Below are positions 31,825 to 42,486 of a DNA stretch of 64,000 nt, piece after piece (the first letter of the stretch is position 1; the number at the start of each line of letters is the position of its first letter). The notes under the pieces were generated by a model. The model saw only the letters and a program-made list of their open reading frames with translations. It was not told where the DNA came from and did no database searches. Source of the DNA: Gemmatimonadota bacterium (lineage in GTDB: Bacteria > Gemmatimonadota > Gemmatimonadetes > Gemmatimonadales > Gemmatimonadaceae); NCBI GenBank assembly GCA_021299375.1, contig JAJTGR010000033.1, positions 62,001 through 126,000 of the forward strand. The letters are read 5' to 3'. A program made the translations under genes and the position numbers.

Positions 31825-33789
31825 CTAGCGGCTCCTGGGAATGTCGATGGCGGGACTGCGGGCGAAGAAGCCCACCGGCCGCAGCGCGAAGCTGTGCCAG
31901 GCGACCGGCATGACCGGCCAGTCCTCGGGGCGCGGCACATGGTGGAAGCCGAGCGTCAGCCAGGCCACCACGTCGGTGTTGCCGATGGCCCGGTTGGCCG
32001 ACGTCCACTTGGGCAGGCCGTCGCCGGCCACGCTGTTGGAGGGGTAGTCGCCCGCGGCATAGAGCTCGGTCGGCGCATAGGGCGTGACCCACAGGGTGTG
32101 GTCGACGAACCCGGCCCGGCGGCGCATGTAGTCGTCGGGGGTCATGAGCGACATGGCCCCGTGGCCTTCGATCTCGTACCCCACCGGCCACCCGAAGGGG
32201 TTCTTCACGGCCGGATTCACGATCCGCCACACTTCCGGCGCGTTCATCGGGGACATGCGCATCGCGTCACGTTCCCGCTCGGGCGCGAGCGCCTGCACGG
32301 TCCACACGCTGCGCCGCGGGTTGTCGGCGGCGAGCGTGGTCGTCTGCAGCTTGTCGACCAGCAGGGCGTTCTGCTCGCCGTCCACGTCCATGTCCAGCCG
32401 GAACGAGAAGAAGTGACTGTGGTTCACGCCCACCAGCTTGTCGGCGATGAGGCGGCCGTAGTCGTTGTCGCGCGGGGTGCCGCTGGCGGGCTTCACCTGG
32501 TCCATGCCGGTGGCCCCGACGTTCACCGTGACGGCGCCGTCCTGCTGGAAGACCCAGTCGAACAGGTAGTCGTAATTGCCGGCGTTCATGTACATGCGCA
32601 GCACGAGGTCGGTCCGCGGTCGGGCCTCGTTGACGCTGCCGCCAGCCCGCGTGTGCCGCCATGCGACATCACCGGTGCTGCGCTCGAACAGACAGCTCGT
32701 TCGCTGCCGCTCGCGTGGGGCCCCCTTGTCGGTGACCACGTAGCTGCTGAAGTACGTGGCGTAGAGCGGGCATTCCACACCCGGCTCGAGTGAACTCGCA
32801 ATCCCGCCGAACACCGAGGGATAGGTGCCAAGGTCGAAGTAGCCCTGATAGTTCCACGGGTCCGACGCGTCCATGTACGGCACGAACAGCTCCGAGAGCG
32901 AGCCCTGATACATCACCGACCGTTCCTTGCCCGCGTCGACGTAGCGCACCTGCGAGACCACGAGGCCACGGCGCGCGTCCATGCGGAAGTGGAACTTCCA
33001 GTTCTGCCAGCTCACCTCGTGTCCGTCCACCGAGTACGTCGGCCCCTTGGGCTGCACCATCTCCACCGCGTTCACGGGCGCGCGCGTGGCCCCGATCTCT
33101 TCGGGCGCGTGGCCTCCCACCGGCCCCGTGCGCGTCTCCACACCCCGGTCGATCACGCGCAGGACCTTGTCGTTCGTGAGGTCCACGACCGCCACCAGGT
33201 TGCCGAACGCTTCGGCGTACCCGGAGATGCGCCCGCGGGAATCATCGCAGGTCACGTGCAGCACGCGCAGGTTGCGCTCCTCCGGCAGGTCGAAGTACCC
33301 GTTGTTGGCCGGGAAGCAGCCCACGTGCGTGAGGTCGGTGATGCCGCGCCGCTTGAAGGCAGCCTGCACGCGCGCATCCTTGAGCACGAGCGCCTCGGCC
33401 GCATGGCCTTCGGCGATGCTTGTCATGTACTGCTTGCCCGGCAGCGGTGTCCAGGTCAGGAGCTTCCGCCCGATGATATCCACGGTGGCCTCGTAGCCGA
33501 ACGTGCCCTGCGTGAGGTGCACCGACGCCTCCCGCCTGATCGGCTGGCCAGCACGCCACGTCTTCACCTCGGACTTGGGGGGCTCCTTGAGCCCCACGTA
33601 CAGCAGCCGGAAGGTCGAATCGAGCTTGCCCGACGCCTGGAGCGCCTCGTACACGCTCCAGTGTTCGCGGGCGGAGATGTCGTCGAGCGGGTGAGTCGGC
33701 GTCTGCGCCGGGAGGGAGACTGCGGACGCGGCCAGCGCCGCCGCGACGACCGCTGGCCAGCCTGGGCGGGCAACACGGGCACATGACAC
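31825..33789 (-). CDS. Secreted copper-containing (primary) amine oxidase
   Basis: This 654-residue protein has an N-terminal signal peptide ending near LPAQT (about 1-30). The amine-oxidase centre follows: catalytic-base D319 in GYFDLGTYPSVFGG, NYDY at 405-408 whose Y406 should become topaquinone, H457 and H459 (NHSHFFSFR) and the third copper ligand H616/H617 in GFHHVPRPEDWPVM. It oxidises primary amines to aldehydes with release of ammonia and peroxide, in the periplasm or outside. The GTG at 33789 has GGAG nine bases upstream. It lies divergent from the HlyD exporter gene. Confidence 0.92.
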   Translation of the reverse strand: MSCARVARPGWPAVVAAALAASAVSLPAQTPTHPLDDISAREHWSVYEALQASGKLDSTFRLLYVGLKEPPKSEVKTWRAGQPIRREASVHLTQGTFGYEATVDIIGRKLLTWTPLPGKQYMTSIAEGHAAEALVLKDARVQAAFKRRGITDLTHVGCFPANNGYFDLPEERNLRVLHVTCDDSRGRISGYAEAFGNLVAVVDLTNDKVLRVIDRGVETRTGPVGGHAPEEIGATRAPVNAVEMVQPKGPTYSVDGHEVSWQNWKFHFRMDARRGLVVSQVRYVDAGKERSVMYQGSLSELFVPYMDASDPWNYQGYFDLGTYPSVFGGIASSLEPGVECPLYATYFSSYVVTDKGAPRERQRTSCLFERSTGDVAWRHTRAGGSVNEARPRTDLVLRMYMNAGNYDYLFDWVFQQDGAVTVNVGATGMDQVKPASGTPRDNDYGRLIADKLVGVNHSHFFSFRLDMDVDGEQNALLVDKLQTTTLAADNPRRSVWTVQALAPERERDAMRMSPMNAPEVWRIVNPAVKNPFGWPVGYEIEGHGAMSLMTPDDYMRRRAGFVDHTLWVTPYAPTELYAAGDYPSNSVAGDGLPKWTSANRAIGNTDVVAWLTLGFHHVPRPEDWPVMPVAWHSFALRPVGFFARSPAIDIPRSR

Positions 33790-33955
33790 GAGCGGATCTC
33801 CGGAGACCTGAAAGGGAGGAACGGTGCGGACGAGGGCGCAAATGTGCGGCCCCTCGGCGCGGGGGGTAATACGACCCGCCGCGTCCGGGCCGCTCGGGCG
33901 TACCTTAAAGGACGGCGGTCGTGGTTGCCTGCCTCATCTCCCCCTCCACCTTCCC

Positions 33956-34912
33956 ATGTCGCGTCGCCTGCTGGTTTCGCTCGCCGTTGGACTGCTCGCT
34001 TGTCGCGGCCCTGCCGAGGCTGACTCGGCGGTCGGTACGCTCGAAATGGTCGAAGTGGATGTCGGCCCGCTACAGCCGGCACGAGCGGTCCGCGTGCTGG
34101 TGGAGGAGGGTGATCCGGTGCGCATCGGGGATACGCTGGCCGTCTTCACCATCCCCACGCTGGCCGCCTCGCAGGCGCAGGCCGACGCCCGGGCGGCGGC
34201 CGCCGAGCAGACGGCTCGTGAGCTGGTCCGCGGGTCGCGTCCCGCCGAAGTCCTGCGCGCCGAAGCCGATCTGCGGGCGGCCGAGGCCGACGCCGAGCGC
34301 ACCGCCGCCGACGTGGCGCGCCTCGAGCCGCTGGTCGCCAAGGGGGATGTCAGTCGCGCCATGCTCGATGCGGCGCGCGCAGCGTCACGGGTGGCGGCCG
34401 GACGCCGCGACGCGGCCCAGGAGGTGCTGCGGCTGGTGCGCGATGGCGCGCGCGCCGAGCGGCGGCAGGCGGCGGCTGCGGAGGCCCGGGGGGCACAGGC
34501 GGCCGCCGAGGGATGGCGCGCGACGGCTGATGACCTCGTGCTGCTGTCGCCCGTCGATGGCGTCGTCTCGAGCCGCAATGTGGAGCCGGGGGAAGTGCTG
34601 GCCGCCGGGCAGAGCGCCATCACCGTGGGGCAGCCGATGCGGCCATGGGCGCGCATCTACGTGTCCACCGGCGTGCTGTCCCGTTTGCGGTCGGGGGACA
34701 CGCTCGTGGCGCGTCTCGATGGCGACACCACGAGCTATCGTGGCCGCATCACCGCCATCGCGACCAAGGCCGAGTTCACGCCGCGGGTGGCGCTCACGGA
34801 GCAGGAACGCGCTGATCTGCTCTTTGGCGTGAAGGTGGAGTTCGCGGACACCATGCTGCGGTTGCGTGCCGGCGTGCCGATCACCGTGCAGTTGCCTCGT
34901 GCCACTCACTGA
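33956..34912 (+). CDS. HlyD-family periplasmic adaptor lipoprotein
   Basis: This 318-residue protein starts at ATG 33956 with a lipoprotein signal: SLAVGLLAC, so C16 would be lipid-modified. It has a biotinyl-lipoyl-like segment (RVLVEEGDPVRIGDTLAVF), a long Ala/Glu/Arg coiled coil in about 65-175, a second lipoyl half (SPVDGVVSSRNVEPGEVLAAGQ) and a beta-barrel end. Such adaptors link an inner-membrane transporter to an outer-membrane channel. The ABC ATPase begins 5 bp after its stop, and the permease follows with overlap. No outer-membrane factor gene is nearby. Confidence 0.87.
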   Translation: MSRRLLVSLAVGLLACRGPAEADSAVGTLEMVEVDVGPLQPARAVRVLVEEGDPVRIGDTLAVFTIPTLAASQAQADARAAAAEQTARELVRGSRPAEVLRAEADLRAAEADAERTAADVARLEPLVAKGDVSRAMLDAARAASRVAAGRRDAAQEVLRLVRDGARAERRQAAAAEARGAQAAAEGWRATADDLVLLSPVDGVVSSRNVEPGEVLAAGQSAITVGQPMRPWARIYVSTGVLSRLRSGDTLVARLDGDTTSYRGRITAIATKAEFTPRVALTEQERADLLFGVKVEFADTMLRLRAGVPITVQLPRATH

Positions 34913-34916
34913 GGCG

Positions 34917-35717
34917 ATGGCCGTCCCGCTGGCGGAGGGCCGGCAGGCGCCCGTTGTACGCACTCACGCGCTGCGCAAGGCGTTCGGCGGCCTCGTGGCG
35001 GTGCAGGGGCTCGATCTCACGATCGCCCGCGGCGAAGTGTTCGGCCTGCTCGGCCCCAACGGGTCGGGCAAGACCACGACCATTCGCATGCTGTGCGGGC
35101 TGGTGGTGCCCACCAGTGGCACGGCGGAGGTGGCGGGCTTCGACATCACGACCGAGGCGGAGTCGGTGCGGCGACGGATCGGCTACATGTCGCAGCGCTA
35201 CGGCCTGTACGACGAGCTCACGGTGCGCGAGAACCTGCGTTTTTACGCGAGTGTGTACGGCCTGGTCGGGCGCGAGCGCGATGCGCGGCTGGCTGCCCAC
35301 ATCGAACGGCTGGGGCTCGGGGGGCGCGTGAGCCAGCGGGCCGGGACGCTGAGTGGCGGGTGGAAGCAGCGCCTTGCACTGGCCTGCGCCACGGCACATC
35401 ACCCGGACCTCGTGTTTCTCGACGAGCCGACAGCCGGTGTCGACCCGGCCGCGCGTCGCACCTTCTGGGAAACGATCTACGAACTCGCCGGTGATGGTAC
35501 GACGGTGCTGGTGACCACGCACTACATGGACGAAGCCGAGCGGTGCCAGCGGCTTGCCTTTCTGTCGCGGGGGCAGCTCATCGGGCTGGGAACCCCGGCC
35601 GAAGTCGTGCAGCAGTTCGGAGCCACGACGGTGGAAGACGTCTTCGTCATGCTGCAGCGGAAGGACGAACAGGAGGCCGCACTCGGGATCGGGACGACGG
35701 CGGTGGCGGCGCGATGA
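34917..35717 (+). CDS. ABC transporter ATPase (export type)
   Basis: This 266-residue ATPase has Walker A GPNGSGKTT (46-54), a Q-loop near GYMSQRYGLYDELTV, signature LSGGWKQRLALA, Walker B LVFLDEPTAGVD and a switch TTHYMDEAERC. It matches the DrrA/CcmA-like exporters, with a short C-terminal extension. It powers the permease encoded next; together with the HlyD-type adaptor it forms a YbhFSR-like exporter of unknown substrate. Translation starts at ATG 34917, five bases after the adaptor stop; the stop overlaps the permease ATG. Confidence 0.93.
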   Translation: MAVPLAEGRQAPVVRTHALRKAFGGLVAVQGLDLTIARGEVFGLLGPNGSGKTTTIRMLCGLVVPTSGTAEVAGFDITTEAESVRRRIGYMSQRYGLYDELTVRENLRFYASVYGLVGRERDARLAAHIERLGLGGRVSQRAGTLSGGWKQRLALACATAHHPDLVFLDEPTAGVDPAARRTFWETIYELAGDGTTVLVTTHYMDEAERCQRLAFLSRGQLIGLGTPAEVVQQFGATTVEDVFVMLQRKDEQEAALGIGTTAVAAR

Positions 35718-36844
35718 GGTGGCTCGATCGCGTGGAGCGCTGGACCGCGTGGCCGATGCTCTGGAAGGAGTTCCTCCAGTTGCGGCGCGACCGGCTCACG
35801 TTCGCCCTCATGACGGCGCTCCCGGCCATTCAGCTGGTGCTCTTCGGATATGCCATCCAAACGGACGTGCGCAAGCTGCCCACGGTGGTCGTGGACGAGT
35901 CACGCACGAGCGAAAGCCGGGCCCTGGTGCAGGTGCTGCAGAATACCGACAACTTCAGGATCGTCGCCGCCGTGCCCGGTCGTGATGCCGCGAAACGATG
36001 GATCGAACGCGGGGCGGCGCGCGTCGCGTTGGTCATTCCCCCCGAGTACCAGCGCAACATCCGCGGCGGGCACACCGGTGTGGCGCAACTGCTCATCGAT
36101 GCCGCCGATCCGCAGTCCAGCGGCGCCGCCATTGCCGGAGCGCAACTGGCCGCGCAGGCGCGGAGCACACAGTTGCTGGCGCAGCGCTTTCGGCTCCGCC
36201 CGCCGGTGGAGATCCGCGTGCGGCCGTGGTACAACCCGGCCCAGCGCAGTGCCACGTTCATCGTTCCGGGGATCGTGGGCATTCTGCTCACGATCACCAT
36301 GACCCTCATCACCAGCACCGCCATCGTGCGCGAACGCGAGCGTGGCACGCTCGAGCAGCTCATCGTCACGCCCATCGGCAAGTCGAGCCTGATGCTCGGC
36401 AAGCTCATTCCGTTCGTGCTCGTGGGCTACGTGCAGATGTCGGTGGTGCTGCTGCTTGGCGTGGTGTTCTTCGGCGTGCCGGTGCAGGGGAGCCTACTGC
36501 TGCTCTACGCTCTGGCGCTGGTGTTCATCGTCGCCTCGCTCGGCGTGGGGCTGCTGATCTCCACCGTGGCGCGCAGCCAGGCGCAGGCGATGCAGCTGAG
36601 CTTCTTCTTCATGCTGCCCAACATCCTGCTTTCCGGCTACATCTTCCCGCGCGCCGCCATGCCTGAGCCGGCGCAGTGGCTCGGACTGCTGCTGCCACTC
36701 ACCTTCTTCCTGGACATCCTGCGCGGCGTGCTGCTCAAGGGCATCGGGGTGCGCGACTTGCTGGCGCAGCTCGGGGCCCTGTTGCTGCTCGCGGCGGTGT
36801 TGTTCACGGTCAGCGTGCGGCGGTTCTCGAAGACGCTCGACTGA
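35714..36844 (+). CDS. ABC-2 type membrane permease
   Basis: This 376-residue protein is an ABC-2 permease: one N-terminal helix (FALMTALPAIQLVLFGYAI), a periplasmic domain of about 150 residues (for example YNPAQRSATFIVPG), then five or six helices such as VGILLTITMTLITSTAIV and FFFMLPNILLSGYIFP. The sequence ERERGTLEQLIVTPI is the family hallmark on the cytosolic side. It is the last gene of the adaptor-ATPase-permease run; its ATG overlaps the ATPase stop. A hairpin terminator follows. Only one permease is encoded, so a homodimer is expected. Confidence 0.9.
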   Translation: MRWLDRVERWTAWPMLWKEFLQLRRDRLTFALMTALPAIQLVLFGYAIQTDVRKLPTVVVDESRTSESRALVQVLQNTDNFRIVAAVPGRDAAKRWIERGAARVALVIPPEYQRNIRGGHTGVAQLLIDAADPQSSGAAIAGAQLAAQARSTQLLAQRFRLRPPVEIRVRPWYNPAQRSATFIVPGIVGILLTITMTLITSTAIVRERERGTLEQLIVTPIGKSSLMLGKLIPFVLVGYVQMSVVLLLGVVFFGVPVQGSLLLLYALALVFIVASLGVGLLISTVARSQAQAMQLSFFFMLPNILLSGYIFPRAAMPEPAQWLGLLLPLTFFLDILRGVLLKGIGVRDLLAQLGALLLLAAVLFTVSVRRFSKTLD

Positions 36845-36870
36845 GAAGGGCCGGGGCAGCACCGAGGCGA

Positions 36871-36906
36871 TCCGAGCCCGAGGTCGGAGACCGGATCGGG
36901 CTCGGA
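36871..36906. terminator. Hairpin between convergent exporter and aldo/keto reductase genes
   Basis: TCCGAGCCCGA pairs perfectly over 11 bp with TCGGGCTCGGA around a 14-base loop, in the 81-bp gap between the permease stop (36844) and the aldo/keto reductase stop (36926). It can serve as a two-way terminator. The loop itself contains a short GGTC/GACC pair. Confidence 0.65.
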
Positions 36907-36925
36907 GCGCTGAGGTCTGACCGGA

Positions 36926-37906
<981 letters not shown>

Positions 37907-38029
37907 GGGCCGGGCAGGAAGAGGGGCAGAAACGGTCTAGACTGGAGGTCCAAGTCTGGCCAAGGGAACCGATCGCGGCGCCTGTCGCTACAATGTAGGT
38001 GCCCGTCGCGTCCCTCACCCCGCCTTGCC

Positions 38030-38944
38030 ATGCTGATCCGTCATCCTGACGACCTCCCGTCTTCCGAGATCACCCCCGAAGGCCTCTACCAGAACCGTCG
38101 CGCCTTCGTGGGCACGGCCGGGGCACTCGCACTCGGCACGGTGCTCGCGCCATCGGCGGTGCAGGCCCTGAGTCATACCGGTGGCCAGGAGGACAAGGTC
38201 ACGCCCGAGGAAGACGCGACCAGCTACAACAACTTCTACGAGTTCGGCACCGACAAGGAGGAGCCGAAGGAGCTGGCCAAGGACTTCAAGCCGATGCCCT
38301 GGACGGTGACTGTCGAAGGGCTCGTGAAGGCGCCGCGGCCGTACGCGTACGACGAGTTGCTCGGCAGGTTGCCGGTGCAGGATCGCACCTACCGCATGCG
38401 TTGCGTTGAAGCGTGGTCGATGGTGATTCCGTGGCAGGGGGTGCAGCTGAGCGACATCATCAAGCGCGTCGAACCGTTGCCGAGCGCCAAGTTCGTGGAG
38501 TTCACGACGCTGTACGACCCCAAGCGCATGCCCGGCCAGCGCCGCGCCGTCCTGCCCTGGCCGTACAAGGAAGGGCTGCGCATGGACGAAGCCATGCATC
38601 CGCTCACGCTGTTCGCGACCGGCATGTACGGCAAGCCGCTCCCCAACCAGAATGGCGCGCCGCTGCGTCTGGTGACGCCGTGGAAGTACGGCTTCAAGGG
38701 TATCAAGAGCATCGTGAAGATCCGCTTCACCGACCGCATGCCCAACACGACCTGGAACGACGCCAATCCCAGCGAGTACGGGTTCTACGCCAACGTGAAC
38801 CCGGCCGTGGATCATCCGCGCTGGAGCCAGGCCAAGGAGCGACGCATCGGCGAGTTCCTGCGCCGCAACACGCTGCCCTTCAACGGCTACGCCGATCAGG
38901 TCGCGTCCCTCTACAGCGGCATGGATCTCCGCAAGTTCTACTGA
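38030..38944 (+). CDS. msrP: Periplasmic methionine-sulphoxide reductase catalytic subunit
   Basis: This 304-residue protein has a twin-arginine motif ([12 protein letters not shown]23-R24) for Tat export. Its molybdopterin-binding core has C125 in [15 protein letters not shown], the cysteine that ligates molybdenum in E. coli MsrP (YedY). Length and the C-terminal GMDLRKFY end match. It repairs oxidised methionines of periplasmic proteins and takes electrons from MsrQ, whose gene follows after four bases. I took ATG 38030, since codons before it are in the AKR promoter region. The substrate-side segments [11 protein letters not shown] and [13 protein letters not shown] are well preserved. 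Confidence 0.93.
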   Translation: MLIRHPDDLPSSEITPEGLYQNRRAFVGTAGALALGTVLAPSAVQALSHTGGQEDKVTPEEDATSYNNFYEFGTDKEEPKELAKDFKPMPWTVTVEGLVKAPRPYAYDELLGRLPVQDRTYRMRCVEAWSMVIPWQGVQLSDIIKRVEPLPSAKFVEFTTLYDPKRMPGQRRAVLPWPYKEGLRMDEAMHPLTLFATGMYGKPLPNQNGAPLRLVTPWKYGFKGIKSIVKIRFTDRMPNTTWNDANPSEYGFYANVNPAVDHPRWSQAKERRIGEFLRRNTLPFNGYADQVASLYSGMDLRKFY

Positions 38945-38948
38945 TCGC

Positions 38949-39605
38949 GTGCGCACCCTGATGGCCCGCGCCGAACCGCTCGTTCGGCGCTGGGTGCGGC
39001 CGGCGCTGTGGGCGCTGGTCGTGCTGCCGGCCCCCGTCCTCGTGCTCCAGCTGCTCCTCGACCAGCTTGGGGCCGACCCCATCGACAAACTCGAGCGCCT
39101 TTCCGGCGAATGGGCCCTGCGTTTCCTGGCGGGGTCCCTGGCCGTCACGCCCCTCATGCGGCTTACCAGCTGGGGGTGGCTGGTGGCCCAGCGCCGTTTC
39201 CTCGGGCTGGCGGCGTTCTTCTGGACGCTCGGGCACCTGAGCATCTACACGGTGCTCGACTGGTTCTTTGACTGGGACGAAATCATCAAGGACGTGCTGG
39301 AGCACCTGTACATCACGCTCGGCATGCTGGCCTTCGTCCTGATGATTCCGCTCGCGCTCACGTCCACCAAGGCATCCATCCGCCGGCTGGGAGGCGCCCG
39401 CTGGAACCGCCTCCACGCGCTCGTCTATGCGTCGGTCATCGCCGCGTGCCTTCATTTCTTCTGGGCAGTCAAGAAGGACGTCGAGGAGCCGATACTCTAC
39501 AGCGTGGGGGTGGCCGTCCTGCTGGCGTTTCGGGTGTTCCGGCGCCCGGTGCGGCGACCCCCGTCCGGCGGTCGCCCCGCCGACTCCCCGGTGGCGGCTG
39601 CGTGA
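38949..39605 (+). CDS. msrQ: Haem-binding membrane subunit of methionine-sulphoxide reductase
   Basis: This 218-residue integral membrane protein is of the ferric-reductase-like MsrQ (YedZ) group. About five to six helices can be traced, including RRFLGLAAFFWTLGHLSIYT, HLYITLGMLAFVLMIPLAL and LHALVYASVIAACLHFFWAV. The histidines in LGHLS, LEHLY, RLHAL and CLHFF are the likely haem ligands. It passes quinone-derived electrons to MsrP across the membrane. It starts with GTG four bases after msrP. The C-terminus is a Pro/Arg-rich tail of about 25 residues. Confidence 0.92.
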   Translation: MRTLMARAEPLVRRWVRPALWALVVLPAPVLVLQLLLDQLGADPIDKLERLSGEWALRFLAGSLAVTPLMRLTSWGWLVAQRRFLGLAAFFWTLGHLSIYTVLDWFFDWDEIIKDVLEHLYITLGMLAFVLMIPLALTSTKASIRRLGGARWNRLHALVYASVIAACLHFFWAVKKDVEEPILYSVGVAVLLAFRVFRRPVRRPPSGGRPADSPVAAA

Positions 39606-39801
39606 CCGCGGGGCCGGCCCGGGGGGGGGCGTCGGACAACTGGCTGCTCCCCTCTGTGCCTGGCTTCATGACGTATCCGAACGGGGTCGCTCAACGCCGC
39701 CCCGACTCTCCTGACCATGCTGATCGCCGCCGCCCTCACGGGGGGGCGGCAGGACAAGGCGTCGTTGACCGCCGATCGGGCGATCGGGCGATCGCGCCCG
39801 C

Positions 39802-42486
39802 GTGGCGATGGGCATGACCTTGCTCCAGCCCCCTGGCGAGGCGGTGGCCGCGACGGTCTGGTGGCAGCTCCTGCTGCCGCTGCCGATCGTTGCCGCCTCG
39901 CTGGTGCTGGCCTGGCGGGCCAGTCGGGATCTGGCGTTCGACCGCAGGACCCGCCGGTTCTGGCGGCTGCTGATGGTCGCGATCGCCCTGCTCCACGCGG
40001 AGCAGCTGCCCACACGGCTCGTCCCGCAGGTGCCGTCCGTGGGGCCGTGGGGGCCCCTGCTCGTCTCCCTGGCCGGCCCCCTCCTGCTGCTGGCGGCCCT
40101 GCTCCAGCTTCCCACGGCTCCGCGCACCCGGGTCGACAGGGCGAAGCTCTGGCTCGATATCGGTACGGTGACGGTGGGCGGCATGCTCGTGGCGTGGTAC
40201 GATGTCAGCACCGCCACGCTGCCCGGCGGTACCCTGTCGCGTCTGCCGCTTGCCGTGCTGTACGCCGAGGCGGTGCTCGACATCGTGCTCGTGCTGGTGG
40301 CGTCGCTGCACTGGAGGCGGACCCTGCTCCAGCACCGCGCGACCATGCTCGTCCTCATTGGCGTTGCCCTGCTCGTGCACTTTCTCGGGCACACCGCCGC
40401 CATCGTCCTCCTCCGGCGCGGCGTGCCGCCGCTGAACATCATGCCGGTCGTGTCGCTCCTCACCATCGCGGTCATGGCCTCCGCCGGCTGGCACAGCCGC
40501 GCAACGGTCCTGCAGCGCGAGGCGCGTCAACCCCGCGACCCCGCGTTGCGGTCGTCGAGCGTGATCCCCTACGTGGCGGTAATCCCCGGCTTCGCCCTGC
40601 TGCTGCTGGGGGCCATGGAGCAGAATGCCCAGCCACTGTTCGGCCTCGTGGTTGGTGCAGTCATCCTCACGGGCCTTGCGTTCGCTCGGCAGTTCGTGGC
40701 CACCCGCGAGGCGGTGAGTCTGCACACCGAAGCAGCCGGGCGCCAGAACGAAGCCCGCCTCCACGCCCTCGTGCAGCACTCGAGTGACGTGATCATGATC
40801 GTCGATCCGGATGGGACACTGCGCTACGTCAGCCCCTCCATGACGACGGTGTTCGGCCACGCGCCAGCGCACGTCATCGGTAGTCCCGTGACGACCCTGC
40901 TCCACCCCGAGGACGTTCCCGCCGCGAGGCGCTTCCTCGAGGAGCTCACCCATACCGCCCCGCGTCCGGGCGCGGCCTCGCCCGATGTGCTGAAGGCGGA
41001 GTGGCGCCTCGCACACGCCAATGGCGCCTGGATGACGGTCGATACCGTGGGGACGAACCTGCTCCATGAGCCAGTCGTGGGCGGCCTGGTGCTCAACACG
41101 CGCGACGTGACAGAGCAGAGCGTCATCAAGCAGCAGTACATGCATCAGGCGTTCCACGACCCCCTCACCGATCTCCCCAATCGCTCGCTGCTGCTGTACC
41201 AGATCGGTCACGCGCTGGCTCGCGGTTCGCGGCACGGCGTACCCGTGACCGTGCTCTTCCTCGACCTCGACAACTTCAAGACGGTCAACGACTCCCTGGG
41301 CCATGCTGCGGGCGACCGGCTCCTGGTGGAGGCCGCCCGACGCCTTGCCTCGTGCGTGCGGGGGAGCGATCTCATCGCCCGGCTTGGTGGCGATGAGTTT
41401 GCCGTCCTCGTCGAGGACGCCGAGTCGGTGGATGACGTGCTGCTCGCGGCCACGCGCATCGGCGCGGCACTGGCGCGGCCGTTCCCGCTGAGCGGCAAGG
41501 AAGTGTTCGTGAGCGCGAGCATTGGCATCGCCCGCTCGTCGCCCGGCGAAAGTGCCGACGACCTGGTGCAGAACGCCGACGTGGCCATGTACGTGGCCAA
41601 GACGCGCGGCAAGGGGCAGCAGGTGCTCTTCGAGACCGAAATGCGCCGCGCCGCACTGGAGCGGCTCGTGGTGGAGGCGGACCTGCGTCGCGCCATCGAG
41701 CACGAGGAGTTCTTTCTGCAGTACCAGCCCATCGTCGAGCTGTCCACGGGGGACGTCGTCGGGGCCGAGGCGCTGGTGCGCTGGCCCTGCCGCGAGCGGG
41801 GCACCGTGCCGCCGGGGTTCTTCATTCCGATCGCCGAGGCGACGGGGCTGATCGTTCCCATTGGGCGCTGGGTGCTGCGGCGGGCCTGCCGCGAGGCGCA
41901 ACGCTGGACGAGCGAACGCGGCCACGCCGTGCGCATCACGGTCAATCTGTCGGGGCGCCAGCTGCAGGATGCCGGAGTGGTCGAGGATGTGCAGGCCGCC
42001 CTCACGGAATCGGGACTCGATCCATCGCAACTCGTGCTCGAGATCACCGAGAGCATGCTCATGCAGGATACCAGCCTGTCGACGAGCCGCCTGACGGCGC
42101 TCAAGGCACTCGGCGTGTCCCTGGCCATCGACGACTTCGGAACGGGGTATTCTTCGCTGAGCTATCTGCAGCGCTACCCGATCGACATTCTCAAGATCGA
42201 CAAGGCGTTCGTGGATGTAGTCGACAAGGGAGAGGATGGACCGGTGTTGGCCCAGGCCATCGTGGCACTCGGAGAGACGTTGCGGCTGCACACCGTGGCG
42301 GAAGGCATCGAGACGGAGGCGCAGCGTGGCCACCTGCTCGGCCTGGGCTGCGAGTTCGGACAGGGCTATCTCTTCGCCCCGCCGCTCGATGCCGACGCCT
42401 TTGGGCAGCTCCTGCGGGTGCGTGGCGCCCGCACGCTCTTTCCCGTTGGCCCGCTGGGCGACCTGAGTGCCCCCCAGGCCGCGTAA
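39802..42486 (+). CDS. PAS-GGDEF-EAL cyclic di-GMP signalling protein
   Basis: This 894-residue protein has about eight membrane helices in residues 15-300, a PAS domain (ALVQHSSDVIMIVDPDGTLRY, read from LVQHSSDVIMIVDPDG), GGDEF at 529-533 in RLGGDEFAVL, and EAL at 656-658 followed by ITESMLM, DDFGTGYSSL and EGIET. Both catalytic motifs are intact, so it could make and break cyclic di-GMP, though in many such proteins only one activity works. Three in-frame starts (39802 GTG, 39808, 39814) cannot be separated; none has a good ribosome site. The methyltransferase gene overlaps its 3' end by 20 bases. Confidence 0.92.
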   Translation: MAMGMTLLQPPGEAVAATVWWQLLLPLPIVAASLVLAWRASRDLAFDRRTRRFWRLLMVAIALLHAEQLPTRLVPQVPSVGPWGPLLVSLAGPLLLLAALLQLPTAPRTRVDRAKLWLDIGTVTVGGMLVAWYDVSTATLPGGTLSRLPLAVLYAEAVLDIVLVLVASLHWRRTLLQHRATMLVLIGVALLVHFLGHTAAIVLLRRGVPPLNIMPVVSLLTIAVMASAGWHSRATVLQREARQPRDPALRSSSVIPYVAVIPGFALLLLGAMEQNAQPLFGLVVGAVILTGLAFARQFVATREAVSLHTEAAGRQNEARLHALVQHSSDVIMIVDPDGTLRYVSPSMTTVFGHAPAHVIGSPVTTLLHPEDVPAARRFLEELTHTAPRPGAASPDVLKAEWRLAHANGAWMTVDTVGTNLLHEPVVGGLVLNTRDVTEQSVIKQQYMHQAFHDPLTDLPNRSLLLYQIGHALARGSRHGVPVTVLFLDLDNFKTVNDSLGHAAGDRLLVEAARRLASCVRGSDLIARLGGDEFAVLVEDAESVDDVLLAATRIGAALARPFPLSGKEVFVSASIGIARSSPGESADDLVQNADVAMYVAKTRGKGQQVLFETEMRRAALERLVVEADLRRAIEHEEFFLQYQPIVELSTGDVVGAEALVRWPCRERGTVPPGFFIPIAEATGLIVPIGRWVLRRACREAQRWTSERGHAVRITVNLSGRQLQDAGVVEDVQAALTESGLDPSQLVLEITESMLMQDTSLSTSRLTALKALGVSLAIDDFGTGYSSLSYLQRYPIDILKIDKAFVDVVDKGEDGPVLAQAIVALGETLRLHTVAEGIETEAQRGHLLGLGCEFGQGYLFAPPLDADAFGQLLRVRGARTLFPVGPLGDLSAPQAA

